In this document: one piece after another, positions 1-11,469 of the stretch
Position numbering within the stretch: the stretch's first letter is position 1
Layout: the number at the start of each line of letters is the position of its first letter
Translations under genes and position numbers: made by a program
The notes under the pieces: generated by a model
What the model was told of the DNA's origin: nothing
The model's database searches: none
The model's input: only the letters and a program-made list of their open reading frames with translations
Assembly (NCBI RefSeq): GCF_040054535.1
Contig: NC_090784.1
Span: 16,432,001-16,496,000 of the forward strand
DNA length: 64,000 nucleotides
Origin: Antennarius striatus
Lineage: Eukaryota; Chordata; Actinopteri; Lophiiformes; Antennariidae
Reading direction: 5' to 3'

Positions 1-780
1 TTACTCTGTTGACGACCAGCTTCAACTGATCGAGTTCAGAAGACACAAAATGGATGTTGAATTCAAGTCAAGTCACGTGATATTACAGTGCTTCCGGTTT
101 GGGGGGGAGGAAGGGGGGTTTCATACGGCTAGATTTCTCAGACGTCTAGTTCAACCTGAGTCCCCGGTATCGCCTTTTAAAGCTACCACCCTTGCTTTTA
201 AGTTCAAAGCACAGGTTTTACATTTAATTTCCCGTTTCTACAGTAACCATTTTAAAGTCAAACGTTATCAAATTTGATTGACTTGGCCTTTGAGGATTTT
301 GGTAATTGTACATCATAAATTTGGCACATTTTCCCCCAAAACTTGATGCATACAATCAGACACATGCATGTACATTCTCCATTCGGAATTTCTTCCTTCA
401 GGATCCAGCGATAATTATACAAATTTTAGCTAATATATATAATATATATAAACATTTTTGTAAAAAAAAAATTCATAAATATGTCAGAAAGTTACTTTAG
501 ACTTAAAAAAAATTTTTTTTTCTGGCAATTATTTCATGGTTCAAGCTGTGGAGGGCTTAGGTACAGAGGAAAGTGAGGGATTTACATGAATTCAAACAAT
601 ATTTTGTTTGAATTCATATTCAAACTTTCATTTTGACATTCAGAAATCACGGGTGACATCCTCTCTGAGTGGCTTCTGACAGTAATATTGCAAATAATGT
701 TCAGTCATTTAATCAGCTCACATATCACCGGAAATAAAATATACCTGTGAAGCTACAGGCATTTTACCTTTTGGAAAAGT
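1..780. other. Intergenic, no gene seen
   Basis: AT-rich sequence with short homopolymer runs and a small AT/TA tract near 430-450. I found no open frame with plausible splice sites or a recognisable protein in either orientation. Confidence 0.5.
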
Positions 781-1330
781 AGCAATTGATAATTTGTGAA
801 GGTTCTCATTCATATCATTCCTGGTTAACCAAAGATTTTAAATCAATCCACTGGACTTGTACAGTATTCCTTGAAGACCTTCACCTCTTATCCAAGAGGC
901 TTCTTCAGTGCTGGTGGTGGCTGGTGTTGCCTCAGCTTCTACCAGTCTGTGTGGTGTGGTCAGTGGTGTTCATATTCCAACAAAATTTTCCTACAACCCA
1001 TCTAGCTCTACCAACAATGGTCACTGGGATTGCCAGAGAGTGTCCATGTTCTAAAAATAACACATTTTAAATTTCAAAGTCATCAGTAAGCCCTTGTATG
1101 CTAATGGAGTCATTATCAGGAGCCTCTTCACATGAGTCAATCTGCTGTATAGTTCTTTTGGGGAGTTTTAAAAGGACCTGATTGTAAATAGGCAATGGAT
1201 AATATCCTTGACCTGATCATTGAGAACCTACGCGGACAGAGGTGATAGAGATGTCCACCCTCCCTTCAGAGATGGTTTCTCTACTTTGTCAATGGTGGAT
1301 TCTTTCACGCCTCTCTGAAGAAATCAAGGG
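781..1330. repeat. Degenerate interspersed repeat (possibly Penelope-like element remnant)
   Basis: This stretch contains the phrase TCCAAGAGGCTTCTTCAG and neighbouring segments that I associate with a widespread fish repeat, possibly Penelope-like. It has no intact coding capacity. The family assignment is from memory and is weak; a RepeatMasker run would settle it. Confidence 0.3.
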
Positions 1331-1534
1331 GTTTGTTTTCAACTCCTTTGGATAATTGATAATTACTCTCTTATTTAATGACATGTGTATGATTTGTAAA
1401 GTCCACTCCAGGGTACTGAAGAGGAGAGTCCCGCTGATAGTTCAACCTCAGATCCTGGAGAAACTATATGGTTTTTGCCCTGGTTGTGGAACACTGGAAC
1501 AGTTCTCTTTCGAGATGGTTTAGAGGTAGGGTTA

Positions 1535-1816
1535 GGAGCTCAGACATCTGAAAAATAGAGCTGCTGCTCCTCTGTATGGAGCGGAGGCAGCTGAAGGGCT
1601 TCGGGCATCTAATCAGGATGACCCCTGGATGATTCCTATAGGGAGGTGTTCCAAGCATGTCCAGCTGAGAGAAGACCAGAATCAGACCCAGAACTCATGG
1701 GCGATTATATTTCTTGGTTGGCTTAGGAGTGCCAGAAGTTGGTGGAAGTGGCTGGAGAGAGGAGTGTTTGGGCTTCACTGCTCAAACTGCTGCCCCTGTG
1801 GCCAAGATCTGGTTAA
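1535..1816 (+). repeat. LINE 3' end remnant, plus orientation
   Basis: Broken plus-strand frames here resemble the C-terminal tail of a fish non-LTR retrotransposon ORF2. The recognisable elements are a proline/glycine-rich stretch, then words like 'RTHGRLYFLVGLGVPEVGGSG', then a leucine/proline-rich end just before position 1816. The same tail occurs in antisense inside flcn at about 18.3 kb. Several stops and frameshifts show it is an old inactive copy. Confidence 0.55.
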
Positions 1817-1984
1817 TTACTTGAAAACATGAATAAATACCAAAGTATGATTTGGTATTGATGTAGCAAATCTTGGAGACCCTTTATTTCCCACCTTTTT
1901 ATCATGTTTCTGCATGCTTTTCATAGGTGGGAAATTTTGATTATGGATTTCCCAAGTTTACAATTGAAGGTTATGTGCATCTAT

Positions 1985-2015
<31 letters not shown>

Positions 2016-2030
2016 GTGTGTGTGTATACT
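1985..2030. repeat. (GT)n microsatellite
   Basis: Near-perfect TG dinucleotide tract with a single C interruption. It lies in intergenic DNA. Confidence 0.9.
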
Positions 2031-2147
2031 GTATTTATTATTTTTGTTTTGTTATTTAAAGGGTTTAGGGCGAACTCACTCGTTGTGTGGTCTTAACTTC
2101 CTGTGAAGCGCACACAGCTGCAGGATATGCCACTGAGTGACGTGTAA

Positions 2148-2150
<3 letters not shown>

Positions 2151-2232
<82 letters not shown>

Positions 2233-2278
2233 TGTGTGTCTGTGTGTCTGTGTGTGTCTGTGTGTGTGTCTGTGTGTA
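2151..2278. repeat. (GT)n microsatellite, partly TCTGTG variant
   Basis: About 40 uninterrupted TG units are followed by a region where TCTGTGTG units alternate. This suggests a decaying distal end of the tract. The long cysteine/valine or threonine/histidine frames here are artefacts of the repeat. Confidence 0.95.
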
Positions 2279-2379
2279 TTGAGAAAAAGAGAATTGTTTC
2301 CTGTCAGTCTCTCCCACTCTTAATCCCTTTCGTTATTCAGACTTTCTGTTTAGGTTATTTTTTTTTTTAAACTGTTGTA

Positions 2380-3225
2380 AGGTTAATAAATTATTATTTA
2401 TTTTTTACTCCCTAACAAAGAACAGAACGACTCAAGTTGCTCTCTTACAGAAACATTTACATGACATACAACAGGCATAAATTAAAAATTTCTTATTCAT
2501 AACATGAAATGAGAGGTTTTTTCTCCTAACAGAGACATACTTTTATAGACATAATATGTCCCTACTTTTAAATATGCATATTACATGAACAAAGTCTTAC
2601 TTTTCAGCCATGTTCATGGTTTGTTTAAGAAGACGCAGTGCAAATTAGTAAATAACATGGAAATAGGTGGGTTCACACCAACACCACGATCAGTGATACA
2701 CAGGTTTCAAAGAAAAAAAGTTCCAGTGTTTAGTGTAATTTCCTGTCCATTTGTCACAGGGGATGATCTCATGTTCCTGCTAAATGAGTAACGTGGTTCC
2801 ATTGTTGTCTTGCAGACTACATCATCCGACAAATATGTTGAGCATCTGTGACAAGATCTCACAAACAATAACTAACCAGCCAGAACAATTGTTTGAGTAT
2901 CTTGGATTTTGTGTTGTTGTTTTTTTTTGACACATGGAAGGAAGTTGGATCATATGGACTCCTGTTCATCAAAATTAAAGCTTTCATCGATTGCTTGCAT
3001 GAACAAATGTGAGATCAACTATAAATCAACTATATGAGTTTGTTTTGCAACAGCCTGGCACCCTACAACAATTTTATTTTGTCAGCTAATTTGCATAACA
3101 TATGAGAGACTGCTTCACTGACAGACATCATTAATGTGGTAAAAAAAATTTTTTTTTCTAAACCAGTGTCACATTTGAAATGATTTAGGCCTGAATAAAT
3201 GTCTTTAATGTGGACATACAAACCA
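2380..3225. other. Intergenic, no gene seen
   Basis: AT-rich sequence with no supported exon, RNA gene or clear repeat family. Confidence 0.5.
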
Positions 3226-3226
3226 C

Positions 3227-3229
3227 ATA

Positions 3230-3320
<91 letters not shown>
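3227..3320. repeat. (TA)n microsatellite
   Basis: Long alternating TA tract, followed by further imperfect TA/TATAA blocks to about 3450. It lies just upstream of the presumed cdc42ep5 promoter. Confidence 0.95.
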
Positions 3321-3322
<2 letters not shown>

Positions 3323-3479
3323 TGTTCAGTTTATTTAATATATAATAATATATAACATTATATATATATAATATATAATAAATATTATATATATATTATA
3401 TGTGTGTGTCTGTGCATGCAATATATATATTGTATATATTGCATACATATATACAGTATATGTTGAGCAATTGGTGGAG

Positions 3480-3688
3480 TGTAAGTCTGATCCAGCTTTC
3501 CCAATCCCTGTCGCGTCACTTCCTCGTCCCATGCCCATCCCTTTGGAGAGAAGAAAATTCACACAGACAAACGACGGAGAGAAAAAGTGCGAGGGAAAAA
3601 CGGAGAGGGAAGCGAGCGCAAAAGCTCCAGATGTAAGAGTTGGATTCGGAGGAGGGAGCCCATCTAACAGCACAATCCGGTGTTTAAA
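3480..3688 (+). other. Putative 5' noncoding exon of the cdc42ep5-like gene
   Basis: A less AT-rich block, richer in CpG than its surroundings, ends in a good donor (TTTAAA|GTAAGT, GT at 3689-3690). The next compatible acceptor on the same strand is at 4482-4483, three bases before the cdc42ep5 start codon. The upstream edge is a guess; RNA evidence would be needed. Confidence 0.4.
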
Positions 3689-3916
3689 GTAAGTTTGTGG
3701 GACTTGTTGAATGTTTCCGTGACGCTCAGTCACACCGGGCGGCACTTCTGCGTTCATTCCAGCGCTACTCTCAGTTATGTCTCATTTAGAAGAGACCCAG
3801 CGTGCGTTTTGACACTTATCTATTTAAATGGTACAGTGTTCAGTTTATTTAACTATGACTGGAAAATATAGAAGGCATGGGTAGGCCTATAAGCCCCCTC
3901 CCATCCCAGTCTCCCC

Positions 3917-4032
<116 letters not shown>

Positions 4033-4485
4033 AGATATCAGTGAGTGTGTATGATATAATTTAACAAATGAAACATGGACACAACTAACTAGTAACTACT
4101 AACTACTAACCTCACTGTGAGTCTGGTGTTTCTGCTGCCGTGAACCAGATGGTGTCACAGATTCATATCTCTCATTTGGGAACGTTACTGTTTCTGTTTT
4201 CGTCCACATGCTCACACGCCTGAGGGTAGTGAAAAGTATGTGCTTGCTTTGCACGAGTGAGATTTACGCACAAGTCTCAGCATGAGCGCTCATTGGTTTC
4301 CTGATGCCGTTGCACAACAAGGTGTTGTGTTGACGCTGACCCGTCTTATCAGCAGCCTGGACTCTGGGCTCCACTTGCTGTGTCTGCACCATTTGTCTTT
4401 TCATCGTGTTTTTCATTCACTCGATGCAGTCTCATGTAAATTAACTTTATATTCTTCCTCCCTTCCCTTCAATCTATCTACAGTC

Positions 4486-5412
4486 ATGCCACTTCACAAA
4501 TCCTCAAGGGCCCCTCGGCTGGACCCGACCATGATCTCGGCCCCACTGGGTGACTTTCGCCACACCATGCACATTGGGAGGGGAGGTGATGCTTTTGGGG
4601 ACACTTCCTTCCTGTCCACGCTTGGACCGAGCCCATCCCAGCCTGACATAGAGGGTTCAGGTACCATCCCAGACCCTGACCTTCAGCCAGCAGTTCACCA
4701 CAGCAATCTTTACACAGATGGTTCAGGAGGTCTACCGGATGACGAGCTTCAGCATTCTGAGTCGGTGTCTTCATTCACCTTGGATCTGGACCTGGATCTA
4801 GGCCCATCTATGCTGGGGGATGTACTTGGGGTGATGGACAGTCTAGGGCTTGATGATGAGGAAGAGGATGTGTTCACACCAAAAAGTGGAGCTTCATCGG
4901 TCGGTAAAAAGCAGGGAAAGGGAGCGTCTTCACCATCGAAGTCTGTAAGCATGCATAATGAGCTGAATGAGAAGAACTTGGTTGGGTTGGATGAGAACCC
5001 AGTGGGAGATGACAGGATACAGGATGGGAACGGGATCAAGTCAAAAGGGCTGCGACCAAAAGTGAGATTCAGTGACAAACGAGAGGAGATCATTCGCCAG
5101 GCATCTGAGGAAGAAGAGGGTCGGGAGTTTGACTTCCAGGGTGAAGAGCAGCTGGCGAGTTCCAATCCGATGAAGGGTGAAAGCGAGAGGGGTGAGAGAG
5201 TCGTAGCCGGAGATAATAATGAGTTCACCAATCACAAAGTAGAGCTCCCACCCAGTCCGGCGTCTTCACACAGCTCAGATTATGATGGAGTTGTGTCATT
5301 GGACAGGAGGAGGGTCGACAGCTACCAATCAGAGACTGATTCTGAAGAAGAGGAGGAAGTAGGACGGGGCTACACATTTGAGGATGAGTTTGATGATGAA
5401 ATCGGTCTATAG
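4486..5412 (+). CDS. cdc42ep5: Cdc42 effector protein (BORG family), cdc42ep5-like
   Basis: Single coding exon for 308 residues. The frame is open upstream to 4282, but I start at ATG 4486 because a splice acceptor (CTATCTACAG) ends at 4483 and the conserved N-terminus begins there. Residues 17-44 are a CRIB motif (ISAPLGDFRHTMHIGRGGD followed by AFGDTSFLS), the Cdc42/TC10-GTP binding site of BORG proteins. Its GRGGDAFGDTSFLS part matches my memory of human CDC42EP5. Residues about 98-118 carry the second BORG block (LDLGPSML..VLGVMD). The rest is acidic and low-complexity and ends in FEDEFDDEIGL, like other family C-termini. The family links Cdc42 to septin and actin organisation. The protein is about twice the length of human CDC42EP5 (148 aa), so cdc42ep1-like is the alternative. 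Linkage with leng9, ttyh1 and ube2s favours cdc42ep5. Confidence 0.85.
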   Translation: MPLHKSSRAPRLDPTMISAPLGDFRHTMHIGRGGDAFGDTSFLSTLGPSPSQPDIEGSGTIPDPDLQPAVHHSNLYTDGSGGLPDDELQHSESVSSFTLDLDLDLGPSMLGDVLGVMDSLGLDDEEEDVFTPKSGASSVGKKQGKGASSPSKSVSMHNELNEKNLVGLDENPVGDDRIQDGNGIKSKGLRPKVRFSDKREEIIRQASEEEEGREFDFQGEEQLASSNPMKGESERGERVVAGDNNEFTNHKVELPPSPASSHSSDYDGVVSLDRRRVDSYQSETDSEEEEEVGRGYTFEDEFDDEIGL

Positions 5413-6262
5413 GGAATAAAGTTTCCCCTTGAAAAATAAATGCTCTTCGCTGTCAAGTAAAGTCAGTATACTGTAATTTACTGAACTCATCATTTCACCA
5501 TCTTAATGGGAGCTTTAACTATACAGAAACTGGATTTTCCGAGACTCAGTGAAAGACGTACAGTTCAACGATGTTGCCCAACTGGAAAATGCATGTTTTA
5601 TCTATCAGGGTAACAGATTTGCAGATAGAATTATTTGGATCAGAAAAAATCTGTGTCATTATGGTAAAATGTTTTGTAGCACTTTGTTCACCTGGAGGCT
5701 TTTGCCATGAAACGGAAACTCAGCGGAAAGTTTGATTCCTATTATATTAATCATCCTGCATTGCTCTGTCATATTTTACCGTGTAAAATGAATCACGTGT
5801 TGTTTAGCTTTATGTTCTAGTGCCATAAGAGCTGTATGCTTATTTTTTGTACCCTGTACCAAACGTCTTATTTCTTATATTGCATGTTTATTTCCATCTC
5901 CATGACTCTTGATGCATTCCAGAGACATTTAAAAGACAAAAGTAATCCTGTGTACAAGCAACTACTGTGAATTTCACATTCTAAATTGTTATTAAGTGTA
6001 AATTTATCTGGTTGGAACCAGAATCAGGTCATTTTTAATGTTACGGGCTGCGAGGCTGGACTGCTTAGACAATCATGGGATTTAAAAGTCAATTGCAAAT
6101 CAAGTCCAGTGATATTTTTGTCAGTTTGTTTTTTTTGCCTGTATAATGCTCCTTTCAGAAATTTTATTTCACAATGCTGTAAACAGGAGAGATGCCTCAT
6201 CTGTTGAGAGTGCTGGTTTTATCTTGTGGTTTGATGAGGTTTACTGTGGAAACAATAAAACA
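5413..6262 (+). other. 3' untranslated region of the cdc42ep5-like gene
   Basis: AATAAA signals occur at 5415-5420 (three bases after the stop), 5435-5440 and 6254-6259. The last probably marks the main 3' end. grwd1 converges from the other side, with an antisense AATAAA (TTTATT on plus) at 6482-6487, so the two genes are tail-to-tail about 0.2 kb apart. Confidence 0.55.
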
Positions 6263-6728
6263 ATTATTGGGATTTAAAAATATCCCGTTTCGGTTATGAT
6301 TTATTTTCCGAAGAAAATAACTTCAGGTCAAAAGCTCAAAGAAAAAGTACTCAAGTGTGACTATGAATATCCTTAGATCTGAACTTTTATATTTGCGTCA
6401 AGTACAAAATGGATGGATCAAATAAATCCCATACTTCTTCAGAAATACGGTAAAACAGCAGACACTCACTATTTAAAACATTTTATTTTAAGCATGCACA
6501 AGACAATGCTTAAAATACTTTACACATCTGTAAACCATACACACAAAATGATCAACTGTAAAAATATGATTTCTATGTGGCACCAATGTTGACCAATAAA
6601 CAAGAGTTTTTTACCTAAACAGCTGGGTTATGTACATAAATTAACATAATGGGGCGAATCGCTCACTGAACATCAGATGTGTTCTACTGAGATAGATGCA
6701 TAACTCATGTGTTCCTCAAACACACACA

Positions 6729-9700
6729 CTACACAGATATCGTCCGGAAGATATTGAATCCTGAAAGAGCGGTGGAGATCATCACCCCGGGAATCTGTGG
6801 GTGCCAGTGGACCTCCTTGATCTCTGACTGCCCCTGATGTAGGAACAGCAGCTGAGAGGGCAGGTCCTTCACGCCTTCCACCCTGGCACCCACGTCACTC
6901 GACTCCACGGACAGATCCCACTGGCTGACCACATCGTCTGCTCCCGAGGCGGCGAACACACTGGAGTCGGTGGGGCACCACTCCACAGACGTGATGGGAG
7001 CGCTGTGCTGCTTGAAGTTGGCCACAGGCTGTCCAGTCTGCAGGTGGAGCAAGAGAACTCAGTTCTGACACAGTGGTATGTCCTGTGATGTCAGTGTTTC
7101 TTTTCTCCTGGTGTTTATCCAGTATTTATTCATTATGTAATGCCTGAGCAGTGGATATGTGCAATTTTCTCCGGGATTAATAAAGTATATATCTATTTAT
7201 CTAATGGACCTGAACTGGCCTTCCTGATTTTGTTTTTTTTTCACACAAGTTGCAATGTGAACACGAGTTCAAGGTGTGTTTTACTGGTGAATCAATAATA
7301 ATAAATTGCCGAATTAAGTGGGAAACTCACAGTGCAGTTCAACAAACACAAGATGGTACACATTTCATTTATTTATTTTGTGGAGATAGCAAACTTATCT
7401 GATGGTGTAAACAACAAGTGCGTACATCATTTGTCTTTATCCATGTGTGATGACACACTGTCAAACAATAGGATCTTCACTCCCTCTCATACATTAAAAA
7501 GCCTCAACTCATAACTGTATTTAAGTCAACTTTAATATTTATTTATAAAAGTTAATAATATTAGATAAAGACATCAGTCTTCTCTTTTCCTTATTTTACC
7601 TTAAACTGTCGCAGGTCCCACACTTTCAGAACGCCATCATCCCCGCCAGAGATAAGGAATGGTTCGCTCCTGTTCCAGCTGATCACATTGACATCAGATG
7701 AGTGAGCTTCATTGGCTGCAAGCATTGAATTGGGTGGGGAACGGATATCCCAAATACGAATAGACTGGTCCACTGAACACGATGCAAAAACCTGGGGCAG
7801 ACCAGAGAAAATAAAAGTGAGTTTTTATCATGTAATGCAGCAGAGGCAGAACAAGAACCATGGGACTCCTACATGATGGTTTTGTTCCGTTTTTTTTTTT
7901 TGCAAAAACGTGAATCCACATTCGCATTCCTTTAACTAATCTCTTGACTTGTGAGCTGCAGGACTACTTACAGACGTTAACCTGTCATTATCATGGGGGA
8001 TAGTCTCCTTAACTGCTGATTTTTAAAGTCAACATTCCATTCATTCCCTCAACACTTCATTTTCTTCCATTCCAATGCCTGTGCTTCATCAGTCAGCTGT
8101 TGAACTCTGAACTTATCAACTCCACTGGAGAAATTCTTCCTCTGCATTTGAATCACTAAAACATTTAGGACCAGACAGGCGATTTCTGGTCAGGGAGATA
8201 TTTATCTGACATGTCAAACCCTAATGTGTTTAATACTTTACATGCATGGGGGGGGAAACCCACACAAGCATATAAATCCAATCCCCATGACATGTCTCTC
8301 TTTCTATAAACCCACCGTGGCTTCAGTGGGTGACCACTGCAGATCCTCAACAGACTTGCTGTGGGAGCTGAAAGGTCGTTGGTCAATTTGCCATGAAGTC
8401 CCGCCCTCTTGTGGCTCCCACACATGAATGTTCTTTTTGCAGTCTCCACTGACAAGACGGCCTGTTAATGAAGAGGAAACAAGATGCTTTAACTGACACA
8501 CAATAAAATACTGAACAAAATAAGACTGTTGTATTTGTTTGCTAATGTAAAAAGGTTTGATCATTATTTTAACCATAACTTGTGTACTGATAATGTGACC
8601 TGTGGCAGTTCCTGGATTAACAATTTATATGCTAACCCTAATAACTGTGAAACTTCTGTCCAAAGCATATCCTGGGGACCACACATACAAGCTCCACCAT
8701 CTACACAAACCACAATGGGTAATTGCTCCTTTTAATAATTTGGATTTTATTTCCCTTCTTTTCCTCATTCATTTAGATCAGATGTCTTTTCTATTTTTTT
8801 TAGCGGTTTAATTTTCAGCAGAATAAGACAGATTTTATTTAAATTGGGGAGACAGGTGAACCAAGCGGAGCATTTGTAGATTCTTTGAACAAAAGTTCCC
8901 CCATGAGGTAAAACAAGCATGGAGGACAATGTGAGTTTTTTATCGCTTGTGTCAAAAGCCTGCAGCTTGAGAATTTGCACAAATCAGAATCAGAGGTGGT
9001 TGTGAAGTGGGGAAGAAGATCATGCTTCACTTCGGCGTTCTTCTCGTGTAAGACATTAAAAGGAAGAGTCAGGGACACATTTAAACATTTTATAGACAAC
9101 ATTCTGAACTCCTGAAATCTTAAATTTAAATAAAAAAAATTTTTTACAGCTCCAAACTGAACTCCATGATGGAGTCTCACGTACCGGGTACTGTAGGTGA
9201 CCAATCGACGGCAAACCCCTCAGTCATGTGTCCGGAGAAACTGAAGAGAGCTGTTGCTTCCTTCTTCTTTTTGATGAAAGCTGCCATTGCTGCAGAATTG
9301 TGTACAGCCTCCAGCTGATCTCTGAGGTCAAATATTTCTACCTGTCCCTTCTCTGACCACACAGCAGCCAACGCCTGCTCCCCACGCCGGGTCACCTGCA
9401 CATTGAGAGGCACGATCAGCCGTTACAACCTTCATCAGACAGGGGAGGACTTGAATTCATATGAAAAGTGATGCACAACATACTCTGACTCTGTTAATCC
9501 CAGCATAGTGAGGCAACATGGCCAGTTCCATCTTAGGCTTCTTATCGTCATCCTCATCCTCATCATCGCTTTCTTCATCACTGCTTTCTTCCCCTTCTTT
9601 TTCTTTCTGTGTTCCATGAAGGTTGTGCATGCGCATGACAAGAAGCCTGCAACAGTCAAACGACTCCATAAATATATTTTCTTCAGTGTTATATTACAAG

Positions 9701-11250
9701 TGCAGGGATTCAGAATCCCTTTGGAACATGTTTTCCGTTGACCTTCACCTGAACCGAGTCCCCCCCCGCCCCATTGTTTCATCCATTGTTTGGATGATGT
9801 CAAAACAGAAGTGAAAGTTATTCAAGGACTTACTGTAAATGCTAACGTCGAGGGTCTCAGTGAGGGAGGGGGTAATACCAGCAGACTACAGTATTTCCTG
9901 TCCGAGTCTCCAGTTCATCACAGAAAAACAAACAACATTCTCTCTCTCTCACTCACATCTATGGGGAGATTAGTGTTGCCAATTCATCCACATTGCATGT
10001 TTTTAGTTTACTCAACTTCTGTTCTCAAGTACCATTCTGAGTTACTTTACAAACAGCTCTATAATTACTTTCTACTTGGCCACAAATTAAAGGGCAAATA
10101 CTGAATTTTTCGTTACACTACATCTGAATGAAGACTTTGGTGCCTTGCAGATTCTGCTTAGCCCAATTCAGACCATTGGACACATAAACTAACATTAAAC
10201 TGCAGATATTGTAATAGATCTGCAAGGGATATGAACAGACTACAAGGAGTCACATCAGCCTCACCAGGTTCAGCAGTTAAATTATGAATAATCCATTACA
10301 AATTATACACTATTCTGAGAAATCATCATTAAACTGAGTATCTGATGCTTACATTTTCATCCAAGTTTAATTGTACTTGTACATGTATATCTACATAAAT
10401 CTCAGTACTTCTTCCACTTTTGAGTGAGGTTTTGTCACCATTTTCAACACACAAGGTTTGAGTTTGGAAGCTATTTTTAGAGAAATAGCCACAACACATT
10501 TATCCCCCAAGCTTATGAGATAAACTCTTTCCAGTGAAAATATGAAGGGGATAAAAATCATATCTGCCATAATGTAACGGCGGGGTGAACACGATCGAGC
10601 ACGCTGGAAATAGTTTTGTAGTTCAGGAACGGTCAGAGATGAATCCTCCTCTCACTGATAAAGCCTGAGGGGTACTTAGACATCCTCCTCAGACTTAGCT
10701 GCACATCTTGGTGAAGCAACAACAATCCAGTGAACATCTGTGCTTTGATGAAGGTCTGATTCAACAGAGGTGACCTGTGCACACAGGGTGTCAACCCCAT
10801 TCTCTCCCTGGAGGGGGGTACCTGTTGCTCAGAGCCGTTTCTGCCTGTGTGCCCGCACAGAGCAGCATGGACACGGGGAAGTGCTCCCTGCCTTCTCCCT
10901 CTCCATCCCGCAGGACGTCGAAGCTCAAACACGGAGCACCTAAAGGGGGTCGGCAAAGGAACACAACTCAACTCAATCCTGCTTTGTGGTTCTGCATCGT
11001 GGCTAACTTCAGCTCACAGCTACTTTAATAACTTGCCTGTTTGACACTCGTGGTACATGCGGTACGCGGACCGATCCATGTCTAGCTCCTCTCCCGGCTG
11101 GAGCGGCTCAATCCCGGGGATGTACACTTTTTTACCCTCCTCTCCATCCGCTCCTTCTTCCTCCTCCATCTCCACTCCTTCATCATTGTCGTCCATCCCC
11201 TCCATCACGTCTTCTTCCTCGCCCAACGTGTCCTCCTCGCGCGCAGACAT
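6729..11250 (-). CDS. grwd1: Glutamate-rich WD repeat-containing protein 1
   Basis: Seven coding exons on the minus strand: 11250-11037, 10939-10822, 9646-9484, 9395-9185, 8461-8316, 7791-7600 and 7037-6729. All phases join cleanly to give 450 residues (human GRWD1 is 446). The N-terminus is strongly acidic (EEE/DD runs in exon 1 and again in exon 3, [13 protein letters not shown]). It is followed by WD40 repeats, with recognisable blocks [59 protein letters not shown] and the terminal [10 protein letters not shown]. The family acts in nucleolar ribosome biogenesis and as a histone-binding, CDT1-associated chromatin factor. The first intron starts with GC rather than GT (see findings). An E-box lies just upstream of the start. 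Confidence 0.95.
7120..7205 (+). repeat. Retroelement 3' tail ending in a TATC/TATT-type microsatellite
   Basis: The sequence CTCCGGGATTAATAAAGTATATATCTATTTATCTA is typical of the 3' end of fish non-LTR elements (only its pattern is cited here: GGGATTAATAAAGTAT plus a tetranucleotide tail). It lies in the last intron of grwd1, antisense to the gene. Confidence 0.45.
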
Positions 11251-11286
11251 CTTGGAAGTTTGCTTACTTCCTGTTTCCAGAGTGAC

Positions 11287-11292
11287 CACGTG
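11287..11292. promoter_or_regulatory. E-box (CACGTG) upstream of grwd1
   Basis: A CACGTG palindrome 37 bases upstream of the grwd1 start codon, in the presumed promoter/5' UTR. Ribosome-biogenesis genes are often Myc/Max targets through such sites. Whether this one is used is inference. Confidence 0.4.
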
Positions 11293-11469
11293 GTTTAAAC
11301 CCCTCCTCCCTCTGCTGTCTCTCTCTCACTCTCTCTCTCCTCTCTTCCCGGTCTCCCACCCTTTACGGGAATACAGCTGCCTCCGATTGGTCTTGGCTTT
11401 CTACTGCCAGGAAAAAAGCAGATTTGCAAATATTTGCGTCGAAAATCACCCAAACTAGCGGTAGTTTTG

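Noticed and set aside
2093-2370. Long Cys/Val and Thr/His open frames over GT tracts
   Set aside because: They are produced purely by the dinucleotide repeat, with no splice or coding support. The same holds at 41.8 and 44.5 kb.
4282-4485. N-terminal extension of the cdc42ep5-like ORF
   Set aside because: The extension contains the splice acceptor at 4483 and does not resemble the family. The conserved N-terminus starts at 4486.
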